A stretch of DNA of 22,500 nucleotides, taken from NCBI GenBank assembly GCA_964398785.1, contig CAYNNQ010000038.1, positions 1 through 22,500 of the forward strand, in the 5' to 3' direction. The first letter of the stretch is position 1, and every line of letters begins with the position of its first letter. This stretch comes from CAYNNQ01 sp964398785 (lineage in GTDB: Bacteria; Desulfobacterota; Desulfovibrionia; Desulfovibrionales; Desulfonatronovibrionaceae). Positions 13,513-22,061 of this stretch are shown piece by piece. The notes below the pieces were generated by a model, which ran no database searches, was not told where the DNA came from, and worked only from the letters and a program-made list of their open reading frames with translations. The position numbers and the translations under genes were made by a program.

Positions 13513-15909
13513 ATGAGTGACGACCAAACCAAAAATACTGAAATAATGATTGAAGATCCTTCAACTTCGGAAGGGGAATCACAGGGGGGAGAATTAAATA
13601 TCCCGGAAGAGTTACCTCTCCTTCCGGTAAGGGATATTGTGGTCTTCAACTATATGATCCTCCCTCTTTTCGTAGGGCGGGAAAAAAGTGTCCAGGCCGT
13701 AAACGCCGCACTGAACGGAAACAGATATGTGCTCATTTGCACTCAAAATGATGAGAAGGTTGACGAGCCCGGAGAAGAGGATATCTACCAAATAGGCACA
13801 GTGGGCATGATCATGCGCATGCTCAAAATGCCGGACGGCCGCCTCAAGGTCCTGGTTCAGGGACTCAGCCGGGCCAAAATCAAGAACTTTTCCCCGGGCG
13901 AGGAGTATGATCAGGCGGATATAGAGCTGATCAAGGAAAAAGAAATAAAAGAGTTCGGCCCGGAAGGAGAAGCCAGGCTCCGCGTTGCCCGGGAGCAGAC
14001 CGAGAAGGTCCTCAACCTCCGGGGTATAGACCCCTCGGAGATAATGACCGTGTTGAACAACGTGGATGAGCATGGCCGGCTGGCTGACCTTATAGCCTCC
14101 AACCTGCGCATGAAAACCGAAGAAGCGCAGAAGATCCTGGAATGCGTGGATCCAGTGGAGCGTTTACAGATAGTTAACGACCAACTGTCCAAGGAGGTGG
14201 AGGTTGCCTCCATGCAGGCCAAAATCCAGAATAGTGCCAAGGAAGGCATGGATAAGGCGCAACGGGAATACTACTTGCGGGAACAGCTCAAGGCTATCCG
14301 TCAGGAACTTGGTGACACTGGAGACAGCGGGGAAGAAATCGAAGAACTCCGGGAAGCACTGAAAAAAGCCAAGCTGCCTGCAAAAGTAGACAAGGAGGCC
14401 CAGAAACAGCTCAAACGCTTGGACGGTATGCACCCGGATTCTTCGGAGGCCACTGTGGTCCGGACCTATCTGGAATGGTTGGCCGAATTGCCCTGGAAAA
14501 AACTGTCCCGCGACCGAATTGAGATCAAAAAAGCGGAAAAAATATTAAATGAAGACCACTATAATCTGGAGAAGGTAAAGGAACGCATCCTGGAATACCT
14601 GAGCGTGCGCAAGCTCAACCCCAAGATGAAAGGACCCATCCTTTGCTTCGTAGGACCTCCCGGAGTAGGCAAGACTTCTCTGGGGAAATCCATAGCCCGG
14701 GCGCTGAATCGCAAATTCACTCGGATGTCCCTGGGAGGAATGCGCGATGAAGCGGAGATACGCGGCCATAGAAGGACTTATATCGGGGCCATGCCCGGGC
14801 GGGTAATCCAGAGCCTGAAGGATGCGGGGACAAGGAACCCTGTTTTCATGCTGGATGAAATCGACAAGGTAGGAGCCGATTTCCGGGGAGATCCTTCCTC
14901 AGCGCTTTTGGAAGTGCTCGATCCGGAGCAGAACCACACCTTTACCGACCATTATCTAAATGTCCCTTTTGATCTGTCCAAGGTAATGTTCATCTGCACG
15001 GCAAACATGCTGGACACTATTCCCCCGGCTCTCCAGGACCGGATGGAAATAATCCGTCTCCCCGGTTACACGGAGCAGGAAAAGATCAAAATTGCCCGCA
15101 AGTTTTTGCTGCCCCGCCAGATTGAAGATAACGGTTTAAGCGACTATGAAATAAACCTAAGCGACAACGTTATTGCCCGGACTATCCGCGGATACACACG
15201 CGAAGCCGGACTGCGCAATCTGGAAAGGGAACTGGGCAGTATCTGCCGCAAACTGGCCCGTCGGGTAGCTGAAGGACAAAAAGGTCCTTTCCGTGTAACT
15301 CCCAAACAGTTGGACAAACTCTTGGGAGTGCCCGCTTACATGGAAGAGGACAAGGAAAAAGAACTCCCGCCGGGTGTGGCCCTGGGTGTGGCCTGGACTC
15401 CACACGGCGGGGAGATCCTGCATATCGAGGCCAGCACAATGCCCGGGAAAGGCAAGTTGACCCTTACCGGGCAACTCGGGGACGTTATGAAAGAATCCGC
15501 GCAGGCAGCCATGAGCTATGCCCGGAGCAGGGCGGAAGAGCTGGGGCTGGATCCGGAATTCGCGGAAAACAAGGACGTACACATCCATGTCCCTGCCGGA
15601 GCAACTCCAAAAGACGGACCATCGGCAGGTGTGCCCCTGGTGGCCGCCCTTATATCCGCTCTGAACGGAACTCAGCTGCGGGATGACGTGACCATGACCG
15701 GGGAAATCACCTTGCGCGGACGCGTACTCCCCGTGGGAGGAATAAAGGAAAAGATCCTTGCCGCTTCCAGCGCCGGGATCAACCTGGTAATTATCCCGGA
15801 GAAAAACCAGAAAGACTTTGAGGAAATTCCATCCGAGTTGCGGCGGAAGGTCAAAATCAAGACAGTCTCCAATATAGACGAGGTATGGCCGCTGGTCAGC
15901 CAACAGTAA
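13513..15909 (+). CDS. lon: ATP-dependent protease Lon (LonA)
   Basis: 798 residues. The N-terminal substrate-binding LON domain begins LPLLPVRDIVVFNYMILPLFVGR. A coiled-coil linker leads to the AAA+ module, with Walker A GPPGVGKTS from about 381 and Walker B VFMLDEIDKVG downstream. The C-terminal serine protease domain contains PKDGPSAG with nucleophile Ser704 and GGIKEK with Lys747, the Ser-Lys dyad at the same 43-residue spacing as in E. coli Lon. Full length, no sign of decay. It degrades misfolded and some regulatory proteins in the cytoplasm. I start at 13513 because GGGAGAG lies just upstream; the frame extends 13 residues further without a ribosome site. It has its own promoter and terminator. 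Confidence 0.97.
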   Translation: MSDDQTKNTEIMIEDPSTSEGESQGGELNIPEELPLLPVRDIVVFNYMILPLFVGREKSVQAVNAALNGNRYVLICTQNDEKVDEPGEEDIYQIGTVGMIMRMLKMPDGRLKVLVQGLSRAKIKNFSPGEEYDQADIELIKEKEIKEFGPEGEARLRVAREQTEKVLNLRGIDPSEIMTVLNNVDEHGRLADLIASNLRMKTEEAQKILECVDPVERLQIVNDQLSKEVEVASMQAKIQNSAKEGMDKAQREYYLREQLKAIRQELGDTGDSGEEIEELREALKKAKLPAKVDKEAQKQLKRLDGMHPDSSEATVVRTYLEWLAELPWKKLSRDRIEIKKAEKILNEDHYNLEKVKERILEYLSVRKLNPKMKGPILCFVGPPGVGKTSLGKSIARALNRKFTRMSLGGMRDEAEIRGHRRTYIGAMPGRVIQSLKDAGTRNPVFMLDEIDKVGADFRGDPSSALLEVLDPEQNHTFTDHYLNVPFDLSKVMFICTANMLDTIPPALQDRMEIIRLPGYTEQEKIKIARKFLLPRQIEDNGLSDYEINLSDNVIARTIRGYTREAGLRNLERELGSICRKLARRVAEGQKGPFRVTPKQLDKLLGVPAYMEEDKEKELPPGVALGVAWTPHGGEILHIEASTMPGKGKLTLTGQLGDVMKESAQAAMSYARSRAEELGLDPEFAENKDVHIHVPAGATPKDGPSAGVPLVAALISALNGTQLRDDVTMTGEITLRGRVLPVGGIKEKILAASSAGINLVIIPEKNQKDFEEIPSELRRKVKIKTVSNIDEVWPLVSQQ

Positions 15910-15927
15910 CCACCGCACACAGATATC

Positions 15928-15962
15928 CCCGCCCTCTTTAGCCCAAAAGGGGGCGGGTTTTT
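15928..15962 (+). terminator. Rho-independent terminator of lon
   Basis: Stem CCCGCCC (15928-15934) with GGGCGGG (15951-15957), extended inside by CTTT/AAAG, then TTTTT. It lies 19 bases after the lon stop. Confidence 0.9.
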
Positions 15963-16066
15963 CCCTACTTCCCGAATCATGCCACCCAGGCTGGTTTTTT
16001 GCACATGCAATCCGGATCATGGGTGGGGAGGAGCCAAACCTCCACGACGTTCCCCATAAATTTCAT

Positions 16067-16202
16067 GGCTCTCCGCCACAGCGTGTGGATTTTATATATT
16101 TTTTCCGCCTGATCTTTTTGGATGCTTTTAACAAAAACACCGCGCCGGTAAATGGGCATCAAAGACCAGACGGAGAAAATCCACATGAAACGTCGAGGAC
16201 CC
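16067..16202. mobile_element. Family 1 MITE-like element, internally deleted copy D
   Basis: 136 bp. Both outer ends are kept (GGCTCTCCGCCACAGCG and, reverse complement, GGGTCCTCGACGTTTC), but the central 160 bases or so, including most of the inner arms, are missing. Flanks AATTTCAT (16059-16066) and AATTTTAT (16203-16210) match at 7 of 8 bases. Lies between the convergent ends of lon and the HD-domain gene. Confidence 0.8.
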
Positions 16203-16229
16203 AATTTTATGGGTACAAGGAACAAAAGG

Positions 16230-17477
16230 TCAGTCGAAATCAGCCAAGAGCGCCCCGATATGCAGATTATCCAAAAGGGATACCTGCTGATATTTGCTGC
16301 GTATCCTCCATTGCGCCTGCTGTAGCTGCTCGTTGGTAATCCCGTTACGAGTGGCTGTATAAGCCTCGATAAATGCGGCCAGATTATCACAGACTTTGAG
16401 CAGCTCACCGTCCTTGGGATCGAAACGGTCCTGGTTATAATCCTTTTGTAGCTGCTGAATAGTAACGCAGGAAGGCCCCTCTTCTTCCAAAGTAATAGAA
16501 GAATTGAATTCCGAGCCCACTTCAGTACCCAGAAAATATTTGAGCCTATCCTCCAGATGGTCATACCCGCCGCGACGCAGCGGTGCGAAAATACGTCTTT
16601 CCAGTTCCGAGGATTCGTATTCCTTGATCAGATCTCCTATGCGCATCACCGACTGTTTCACCGGGGAGATTATGTCCCGGGTCAAAAGCTCGGGGACATC
16701 ATGCAACAAACCGGCAAAAAAGTTGTTCTGTGCCCGAAGAGGACAGGCATCTACAGACATGCTGAAAAAATAGGCATAACAGGCCACTATAAACATATGT
16801 CCCAGCACGGAAGTTTCCGGAATGCGCGGTGTCTGGGACCATCTCTTCTGAAATCTGAGCTGTCCGCAGACATGGACGAACCTGCCCAGTTCCGTGGATG
16901 GACCGGCTATCAACTCCCGCATCCCGTTCAAGTCCTCGAATTCCCTCAAGCCCTGCCGGAAATGCTCCTCTATTTCCTGCAACTCATCATCCACCGGATT
17001 CACGCCCTTAATCAGATCGAATTCGCGAGAACTGGCGTACATATGGGCTGCCTGCAGTATACGGCTGCTTGGCTGGTCATTTCCCGTATCCAGGAAATAT
17101 TCCCGCATTCGGGAGCAAAAATCCTCACCCAAGGGCTGCAGTCGGGGTTGCAGCTGTTCCAGCACCCAGTCGGTAAGCTGTTGGTAATGAGCCGGATTGG
17201 CCTTGATCTTATAAAAAACCGGCGGTTTGATATCGGTAATAATCAAGCGGTAAAGATACTCAAAAATACCTCCCCGGACGATGTTCGTTCCCAGATCAAT
17301 CCTTTCCTCCTCCTCCAGATCGCCCTGATTCAGGTTGAAAAGGACAAGAGCGGCAATCATCTTATGTGCCTGCTTATCCACCTCTACAAGCTCCATGGGG
17401 CGCATTTTGTCGTTCCAGCGCTTCATGAAAGACCCGGAAAAAATGAGTTGCAAAATCCCCTTTCTTATACTAGGCAA
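16230..17477 (-). CDS. HD-domain phosphohydrolase, YfbR-like C-terminal half
   Basis: 415 residues. The metal-binding residues of an HD domain are visible: His227 in ETSVLGHMF, His259-Asp260 in LLHDVPELLTRDIISPVK (257-274), and Asp364 in KVCDNLAAFIEA (361-372). The PELLTRDIISPVK run resembles YfbR-type nucleotidases and related dNTP phosphohydrolases. Residues 1-190 are an extra helical region I do not recognise, about twice the length of YfbR. It is likely a cytoplasmic nucleotide or phosphoester hydrolase, substrate unknown. The start is TTG at 17477, preceded by GGGAGG four to five bases away; the next ATG (17426) has no ribosome site. Divergent from rplM. Confidence 0.83.
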   Translation of the reverse strand: MPSIRKGILQLIFSGSFMKRWNDKMRPMELVEVDKQAHKMIAALVLFNLNQGDLEEEERIDLGTNIVRGGIFEYLYRLIITDIKPPVFYKIKANPAHYQQLTDWVLEQLQPRLQPLGEDFCSRMREYFLDTGNDQPSSRILQAAHMYASSREFDLIKGVNPVDDELQEIEEHFRQGLREFEDLNGMRELIAGPSTELGRFVHVCGQLRFQKRWSQTPRIPETSVLGHMFIVACYAYFFSMSVDACPLRAQNNFFAGLLHDVPELLTRDIISPVKQSVMRIGDLIKEYESSELERRIFAPLRRGGYDHLEDRLKYFLGTEVGSEFNSSITLEEEGPSCVTIQQLQKDYNQDRFDPKDGELLKVCDNLAAFIEAYTATRNGITNEQLQQAQWRIRSKYQQVSLLDNLHIGALLADFD

Positions 17478-17605
17478 AGCTCCTCCCTTTTATCGGAGTT
17501 GTTCGCGTCCACCCGCTACATTCCCGGACAATATCAACTCCCGCTTTTCTAAGCAAAAAAAAGGACAAGTGCAAGACCGGCCTTAGCCCAAGGCGAGTTC
17601 AAACA

Positions 17606-17634
17606 TTGACTTCCTGTCGAAATTAAATTATACA
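17606..17634 (+). promoter_or_regulatory. rplM-rpsI promoter
   Basis: TTGACT (17606-17611), 17-base spacer, TATACA (17629-17634). The ATG is 31 bases beyond the -10 box, so the leader is short. Confidence 0.75.
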
Positions 17635-17665
17635 ACTGTGTTTTGACTGCCAAGGAGAAAGCACC

Positions 17666-18094
17666 ATGAAAACATATAGTCCCAAACCGAATGAAGTGGA
17701 GAAAAACTGGTATATTGTGGACGGCCAGGGACTTACACTGGGCCGTATGGCTACAGTGATAGCCCGGAAACTGACCGGCAAGGACAAGCCAGAATACGCT
17801 CGGCACGAAGATACCGGCGATTTTGTAATCGTGGTTAATGCGGACAAGATCCAACTTACCGGACGCAAGACCGAGAGCAAAAAATACTACCATCACAGCG
17901 GATATCCGGGGGGTATAAAGGAAACACCATTCTTGAATATGCTCAAGGACAAGCCGGAATATGTGATCAGACATGCGGTCCGGGGGATGCTCCCCAAAAA
18001 TCGCCTGGGACGGAAACAGCTCAAGAAACTTAAAGTATACAGTGGCAATGAGCATCCGCATGAGGCCCAACAGCCCCAGACACTGGAAATTTAA
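17666..18094 (+). CDS. rplM: 50S ribosomal protein L13
   Basis: 142 residues, the usual L13 length. Recognised by NWYIVDGQGLTLGRMATVIA (26 residues before the GKDKP segment that follows) and VIRHAVRGMLPKNRLGRKQL near the C-terminus. L13 binds 23S rRNA early in 50S assembly. AAGGAG stands 9 bases before the ATG. It is followed 18 bases later by rpsI, the standard bacterial pairing, so both come from the promoter at 17606. Confidence 0.97.
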   Translation: MKTYSPKPNEVEKNWYIVDGQGLTLGRMATVIARKLTGKDKPEYARHEDTGDFVIVVNADKIQLTGRKTESKKYYHHSGYPGGIKETPFLNMLKDKPEYVIRHAVRGMLPKNRLGRKQLKKLKVYSGNEHPHEAQQPQTLEI

Positions 18095-18112
18095 AACGAG
18101 GGTAGCAAAGAA

Positions 18113-18505
18113 ATGAGTCAGGATTTTTATTACGGAACTGGACGCAGAAAAAAATCGGTCGCGCGGACCAGATTATATGAAGGCGACGGGCGGATAATAG
18201 TCAACGATCGCCCCCTGTCCGACTACTTTCCCCGGGCGGCCCTGCAGATGGTCATTCAGCAGCCCCTTAAGCTGACTAAAACCGATAGCAAGATCGATGT
18301 CCAGGTGAATGTTAGCGGAGGTGGTCTGACTGGTCAGGCCGAGGCAATCCGCCATGGCATAAGCCGGGCCCTGCAGGAGTATGACCCGGAAATGCGCACA
18401 CCATTGAAAAAGGCCGGCCATTTAACCCGCGATTCCCGGGCCACGGAAAGAAAGAAGTACGGTCAGCCGGGTGCCCGGGCCAAGTTCCAGTATTCCAAGC
18501 GCTAA
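18113..18505 (+). CDS. rpsI: 30S ribosomal protein S9
   Basis: 130 residues. YGTGRRKKSVARTRL near the start, then VSGGGLTGQAEAIRHGISRAL and the basic tail GQPGARAKFQYSKR, which reaches the P-site tRNA in the 30S subunit, identify S9. The tail ends in SKR as in other bacteria. Second gene of the rplM operon; GAGGG lies about 10 bases upstream. The operon terminator is unusually far downstream because a family 2 element sits between. Confidence 0.97.
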   Translation: MSQDFYYGTGRRKKSVARTRLYEGDGRIIVNDRPLSDYFPRAALQMVIQQPLKLTKTDSKIDVQVNVSGGGLTGQAEAIRHGISRALQEYDPEMRTPLKKAGHLTRDSRATERKKYGQPGARAKFQYSKR

Positions 18506-18515
18506 GCCTTAAAAG

Positions 18516-18645
18516 ATACGCCTGCAAAAAAATATATTTTTGCAGGCAGTGGCAAGTTTTAGGATAAAAGTTTTAAGTAAAATCAAGCTGTTGTTGAATC
18601 TAATCTAGACGTTCAGTCTTAAATCATGATTTTTTGCAGTTGTGT
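18516..18645 (-). repeat. Family 2 element, copy U4 (inverted orientation)
   Basis: About 130 bp, opposite in direction to U1-U3. Ends ATACGCCTGCAAAAAA and (reverse complement) ACACAACTGCAAAAAATC; palindrome at 18520-18547. Flanks CTTAAAAG (18508-18515) and CTTAAAAA (18646-18653), 7 of 8 bases. It lies between the rpsI stop and the operon terminator. Confidence 0.75.
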
Positions 18646-18671
18646 CTTAAAAAAGGCCAAATCGCAAATTC

Positions 18672-18699
18672 AAGGCAGGGCATCACCCTGCCTTTTTTT
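18672..18699 (+). terminator. Rho-independent terminator of rplM-rpsI
   Basis: Stem AAGGCAGGG / CCCTGCCTT with loop CATCA and a T-run to 18699. It is 167 bases after the rpsI stop, most of that being copy U4. Confidence 0.92.
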
Positions 18700-18728
18700 C
18701 TGGAAGGACAACGCAGCCGATAAGCATG

Positions 18729-19178
18729 AAACATCTGCAAAAAATAATGGCTTGAATTTGAACGTATAAATTAAACGCGGCAACTCTAGGATCTTACGGC
18801 TCTTCGACACAGCGTGTGGATTTTTTATGTTTTCTCCTCCTCATCTTTTGGGATGCCTTTAACGAGAGGCCCACACGTTTTCCTGGCCCCGCCAAAAGGG
18901 GGAAACCGGACCGGTAAGCAACTCTGAATGCAGACAGACAACAGTACCAACTTGAATGCCACAAACATTTCCTTCCTCCAAAAACAAATGTCCGGAGGGG
19001 GCAAGCATCCCCCTTTGGCCGGGCTTAGGAAACACAGGGCCGGTAGTTTGGCATCAAAAAAGATCAGGAGGAGAAAAATCCACATCAAACGTCGAGGAAC
19101 CGATCTTACTTTAAAACTTAACACTCAACCACTTAACACTTAGAACTATCTACAAAAACATACTCTTTGCAGTCGTAT
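18729..19178 (+). repeat. Family 2 element, copy U5, interrupted by family 1 copy E and degraded
   Basis: The left end AAACATCTGCAAAAAATAATGG and the right part (TTAAAACTTAACACT, a decayed palindrome at about 19146-19173, and end GCAGTCGTAT) match family 2. Without copy E the unit is about 138 bases. No flanking duplication is clear. The palindrome has several mismatches, so this copy looks old. Confidence 0.65.
18798..19101. mobile_element. Family 1 MITE-like element, copy E (full length)
   Basis: 304 bp with ends GGCTCTTCGACACAGCG and (reverse complement) GGTTCCTCGACGTTTG. Exact 8-base flanks GATCTTAC (18790-18797 and 19102-19109). Arms run about 18798-18914 and 18991-19101, with a 76-base centre. 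Same length as copy C. Inserted within family 2 copy U5. Confidence 0.9.
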
Positions 19179-19196
19179 CTAAAAAACGAATCCACC

Positions 19197-20492
19197 ATGA
19201 GCTCCCAAAACAGACCCTCGCTAATCTACGCGGATGATGAAGGAAATATATACGATGAACCGGAACTGCACATGCTCTGCAGACAGGGGGAGGAGATTGC
19301 CCCGCCCAAACCGGGGGAAGTGATCCCCCTTCCCCCGGACAGCGACTTATATCTGCTCCCGCAGCGTTACGCCATAGGTTTCAATCCGGAAACCGGACAA
19401 ACCGAAACCGCGCCATTTTCTGCTATAGCCGCTTTTGTCAGTCCCGGATACACTCTAACCGGACTAAGTGCTTATGTAAGCGAAAAGGAAGCGGAAAACC
19501 TTCCCCTTTTTTCCTACGCAGCAGTAGGATACGCCAAAGGGCAGTTCTGGGTAACGGCCCGGAAAGTGGATGAAGACAAAAGACAGGTCTTTACCGGGAT
19601 CGATCACGGACGGATCAAAAAAGGCGCCCAGCATCTGCTCAAAAAATTTCCAGAAAACAGGCTCCTTGCGCATCTGACACACTGCGCCCTGACGTATTGC
19701 TGCCCGGCGGCCAAAAACCTGGCCCTGGGACGTTTCGAGTGCCCCCTGCCCACAGCCCGCTCCTGCAACGCCCGGTGCATTGGGTGCATTTCCCATCAAG
19801 ACAAAAACAGCGGACTCGCTTCTCCGCAGAACAGGATAGATTTTCGGCCCTCCGCGGAGGAAATCTCTCAAGTCATGTCCCTGCACGCGAGCAGGGAAAA
19901 GTACCCGGTTTTCTCGTTTGGTCAGGGTTGCGAAGGGGAACCCTTAACAGAGAGCTCGCTAATTTCCTCGGCAGTGGCCAGATATAAAAAGGGCGGCGGG
20001 AAGGGAACAGTAAACATAAATACCAACGCCAGTATCCCGGAAAGCGTGGACAAACTGGCCCATGCCGGCCTGGACTCCATGCGGGTCACCCTGAACAGCG
20101 TCCAGGAAGATCTGTATACCGAATACCATCGACCGGTGTCCTACTCTTTTCCCCAAGTAATAGACAGCATCGCCCGGGCCAAGGAAAAGGGATTGTTTGT
20201 GTCCCTGAACTACCTCTTTTTCCCGGGAATAAACGACACCGAAGAAGAATTTTTGGCATTGGCCCAGCTGGTAAACAAATATCAAATAGATTTAATCCAA
20301 ATGCGCAACCTGAATCTGGATCCGGAGATATACCTGGAGACCCTGCCCGAGAGTATACGAAGGGAGGGAAGAATGGGGCTGGACAATTTCATGCGCAGAA
20401 TCCGGAAAGAATGTCCCGGGGTTGCCTTCGGTTATTTCAATCCCTATATTGCCGCGGATCACACTCTGCGGAGCTATACCGGGCAGGACTAA
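19197..20492 (+). CDS. Radical SAM protein of unrecognised subgroup
   Basis: 431 residues. CNARCIGC (190-197) is the C-x3-C-x2-C motif binding the [4Fe-4S] cluster that cleaves SAM. FGQGCEGEPL (241-250) corresponds to the GGE SAM-binding motif, and a TIM-barrel-like region follows (NINTNAS, DSMRVTLNS, VSLNYLFFPG). Residues 1-160 are an additional domain without known motifs. Four further cysteines (163, 168, 169, 182) just before the cluster motif may bind a second metal. I chose ATG at 19197; there is no ribosome site, and the frame can be extended to a TTG at 19167 only by translating repeat DNA. The native upstream region has been replaced by copies U5 and E, ending 19 bases away. Substrate unknown. 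Confidence 0.82.
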   Translation: MSSQNRPSLIYADDEGNIYDEPELHMLCRQGEEIAPPKPGEVIPLPPDSDLYLLPQRYAIGFNPETGQTETAPFSAIAAFVSPGYTLTGLSAYVSEKEAENLPLFSYAAVGYAKGQFWVTARKVDEDKRQVFTGIDHGRIKKGAQHLLKKFPENRLLAHLTHCALTYCCPAAKNLALGRFECPLPTARSCNARCIGCISHQDKNSGLASPQNRIDFRPSAEEISQVMSLHASREKYPVFSFGQGCEGEPLTESSLISSAVARYKKGGGKGTVNINTNASIPESVDKLAHAGLDSMRVTLNSVQEDLYTEYHRPVSYSFPQVIDSIARAKEKGLFVSLNYLFFPGINDTEEEFLALAQLVNKYQIDLIQMRNLNLDPEIYLETLPESIRREGRMGLDNFMRRIRKECPGVAFGYFNPYIAADHTLRSYTGQD

Positions 20493-20571
20493 CCGCTCTG
20501 AAGCCCGCGAGGCAGAACGCTCCTCCCCGGGGCGAAGTCATTCCCCTGATCCGGTCTTAGTTGCTATAGGA

Positions 20572-21633
20572 CTACTCCTCCTCCGGAAAGTTTATGCGCA
20601 CCTGTTTTTTATCCTTTTTTCCGGACTTAACCACTTTACCGATAACCCAGGCCGGGACATGCATTCCCTCCAAACGGGAAAGGACATCATCGCTTATATC
20701 CGCAGATACAATAAGCATGAACCCGATTCCGCAATTGAATATCTGAAGCATCTCCTCCCAATCGAGCTCACCCTGATTGCGCACCCAATGAAACACAGGA
20801 GGGATATCCCAGGCACCGAACTCTATCTCCGCACACAAGCCAGGATAAAGTATTCGTGGGATATTGTCATAAAACCCGCCGCCGGTGACATGAACCAAGC
20901 CTCTTATATTCAAGTCGCGAAGCAGGTTGTGTACATATCTGGCATAAATGCGGGTCGGTTCCAGCAAAGCGTCGGCCACGGTCTGTCCACTGCCGGGCAA
21001 GATATCATCTCCTCCAAGTCCGGATTCGGAGAGCAACTTGCGAACCAGGGAATATCCGTTGGAATGCAGCCCGGAGGAGGCCAGACCGATAATCTTATAC
21101 CCCTCGCGGATGTTAGTGCCGTCGATTATTTTTTCATAATCGACCATTCCCACGCAGAACCCGGATATATCGTATTCCCCCGGGGGATAAAAATCGGGCA
21201 TTTCCGCGGTTTCTCCGCCTAGAAGAGCACAATTGCTTTGCTTGCACCCCTCAGCGATACCGCGGACAATCTCCTCACCCTGGTCCGCATCCAGTTCCCC
21301 CGAAGCCAAATAATCCAGAAAGAACAGTGGCCTGGCGCCCTGGACCAGGATATCATTCACATTCATGGCCACCAGATCCACGCCGATCCCGGAATGTTTG
21401 CCGAACTGACAGCACAGCTTAATTTTTGTCCCCACCCCGTCAGTGGCGGAAACAAGTACCGGCTCCTGCATATTGGAGAAATTGGGGCGAAACAGTCCGC
21501 CAAATCCTCCGATATCGGTAAGCACTCCCTTGGTATGCGTGGATGTGACCAGAGATTTGATACGCCGGACAAAGGCGTTCCCCGCCTCAATATCCACTCC
21601 GGCTTCCTTATAGGCCCGATCCTTCTGGCTCAT
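20572..21633 (-). CDS. purM: Phosphoribosylformylglycinamidine cyclo-ligase (AIR synthetase)
   Basis: 353 residues, the normal length. ATDGVGTK (63-70), AMNVNDI (89-95) and GGETAEMP (139-146) are the PurM nucleotide-binding and active-site segments; the C-terminal half continues with HVTGGG. It closes the imidazole ring of FGAM with ATP to give AIR in purine synthesis, as a cytoplasmic dimer. GGAGAA lies 8 bases before the ATG. It stands alone without other pur genes and is convergent with the radical SAM gene (79 bases between stops, no clear terminator). Confidence 0.97.
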   Translation of the reverse strand: MSQKDRAYKEAGVDIEAGNAFVRRIKSLVTSTHTKGVLTDIGGFGGLFRPNFSNMQEPVLVSATDGVGTKIKLCCQFGKHSGIGVDLVAMNVNDILVQGARPLFFLDYLASGELDADQGEEIVRGIAEGCKQSNCALLGGETAEMPDFYPPGEYDISGFCVGMVDYEKIIDGTNIREGYKIIGLASSGLHSNGYSLVRKLLSESGLGGDDILPGSGQTVADALLEPTRIYARYVHNLLRDLNIRGLVHVTGGGFYDNIPRILYPGLCAEIEFGAWDIPPVFHWVRNQGELDWEEMLQIFNCGIGFMLIVSADISDDVLSRLEGMHVPAWVIGKVVKSGKKDKKQVRINFPEEE

Positions 21634-21711
21634 TGCAATTTCTCCAAATATAGCTGGGTAATTTTCCGCTCGCTTGAAAAGAAAAAATAAACGGCAACAA
21701 TCGCAGTTATA

Positions 21712-21740
21712 TAAATATATTTTACTGTCTTAAAGGTCAA
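21712..21740 (-). promoter_or_regulatory. Likely purM promoter
   Basis: On the minus strand TTGACC (21740-21735), 17-base spacer, TATTTA (21717-21712). The leader to the ATG is about 70 bases. I see no purine riboswitch or clear PurR box. Confidence 0.55.
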
Positions 21741-21811
21741 CAATAAAACCCGGACATCCCAGGGCAAAATTAATACACTTTTTGCGAGAAAATTATTGAT
21801 ATACAATCAGG

Positions 21812-22038
21812 GGCTCTCCGGCACACCGTGTGGATTTTTATCTTTTCTCCCCATGATCTTTTTGGAAGCTTTTAACGGGGAGTCCGTGCGTTTGCTTGGC
21901 TCCCGCACCCAAACAGGAATTTGTGTGCGAAAAGGGGGCAAGCGTCCTCCTTTGGCGGGGCTTAGAAAACTCCGGGCCGATAATTTGACATCAAAAGAGA
22001 TCTGGCGGAGAAAAATATATATCAAACTTCGAGGACCC
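21812..22038. mobile_element. Family 1 MITE-like element, shortened copy F
   Basis: 227 bp. Ends GGCTCTCCGGCACACCG and (reverse complement) GGGTCCTCGAAGTTTG. Flanks CAATCAGG (21804-21811) and CAATCAGA (22039-22046), 7 of 8 bases. The centre differs from copies C and E and lacks about 75 bases. It ends 23 bases before the next gene. Confidence 0.8.
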
Positions 22039-22061
22039 CAATCAGACAAATGGGAGGTTAT

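Noticed and set aside
15157..16020. Open frame of 287 codons on the minus strand opposite lon
   Set aside because: It lies antisense to the conserved protease domain of Lon and runs into the terminator; no motif and no ribosome site.
15977..16564. Minus-strand frame of 195 codons across element D
   Set aside because: Its C-terminal part translates family 1 DNA and the rest is a shifted frame of the HD gene.
16557..17552. Open frame of 331 codons on the plus strand opposite the HD-domain gene
   Set aside because: The minus-strand frame has the HD metal residues in order and a good start; the plus frame has no recognisable motif.
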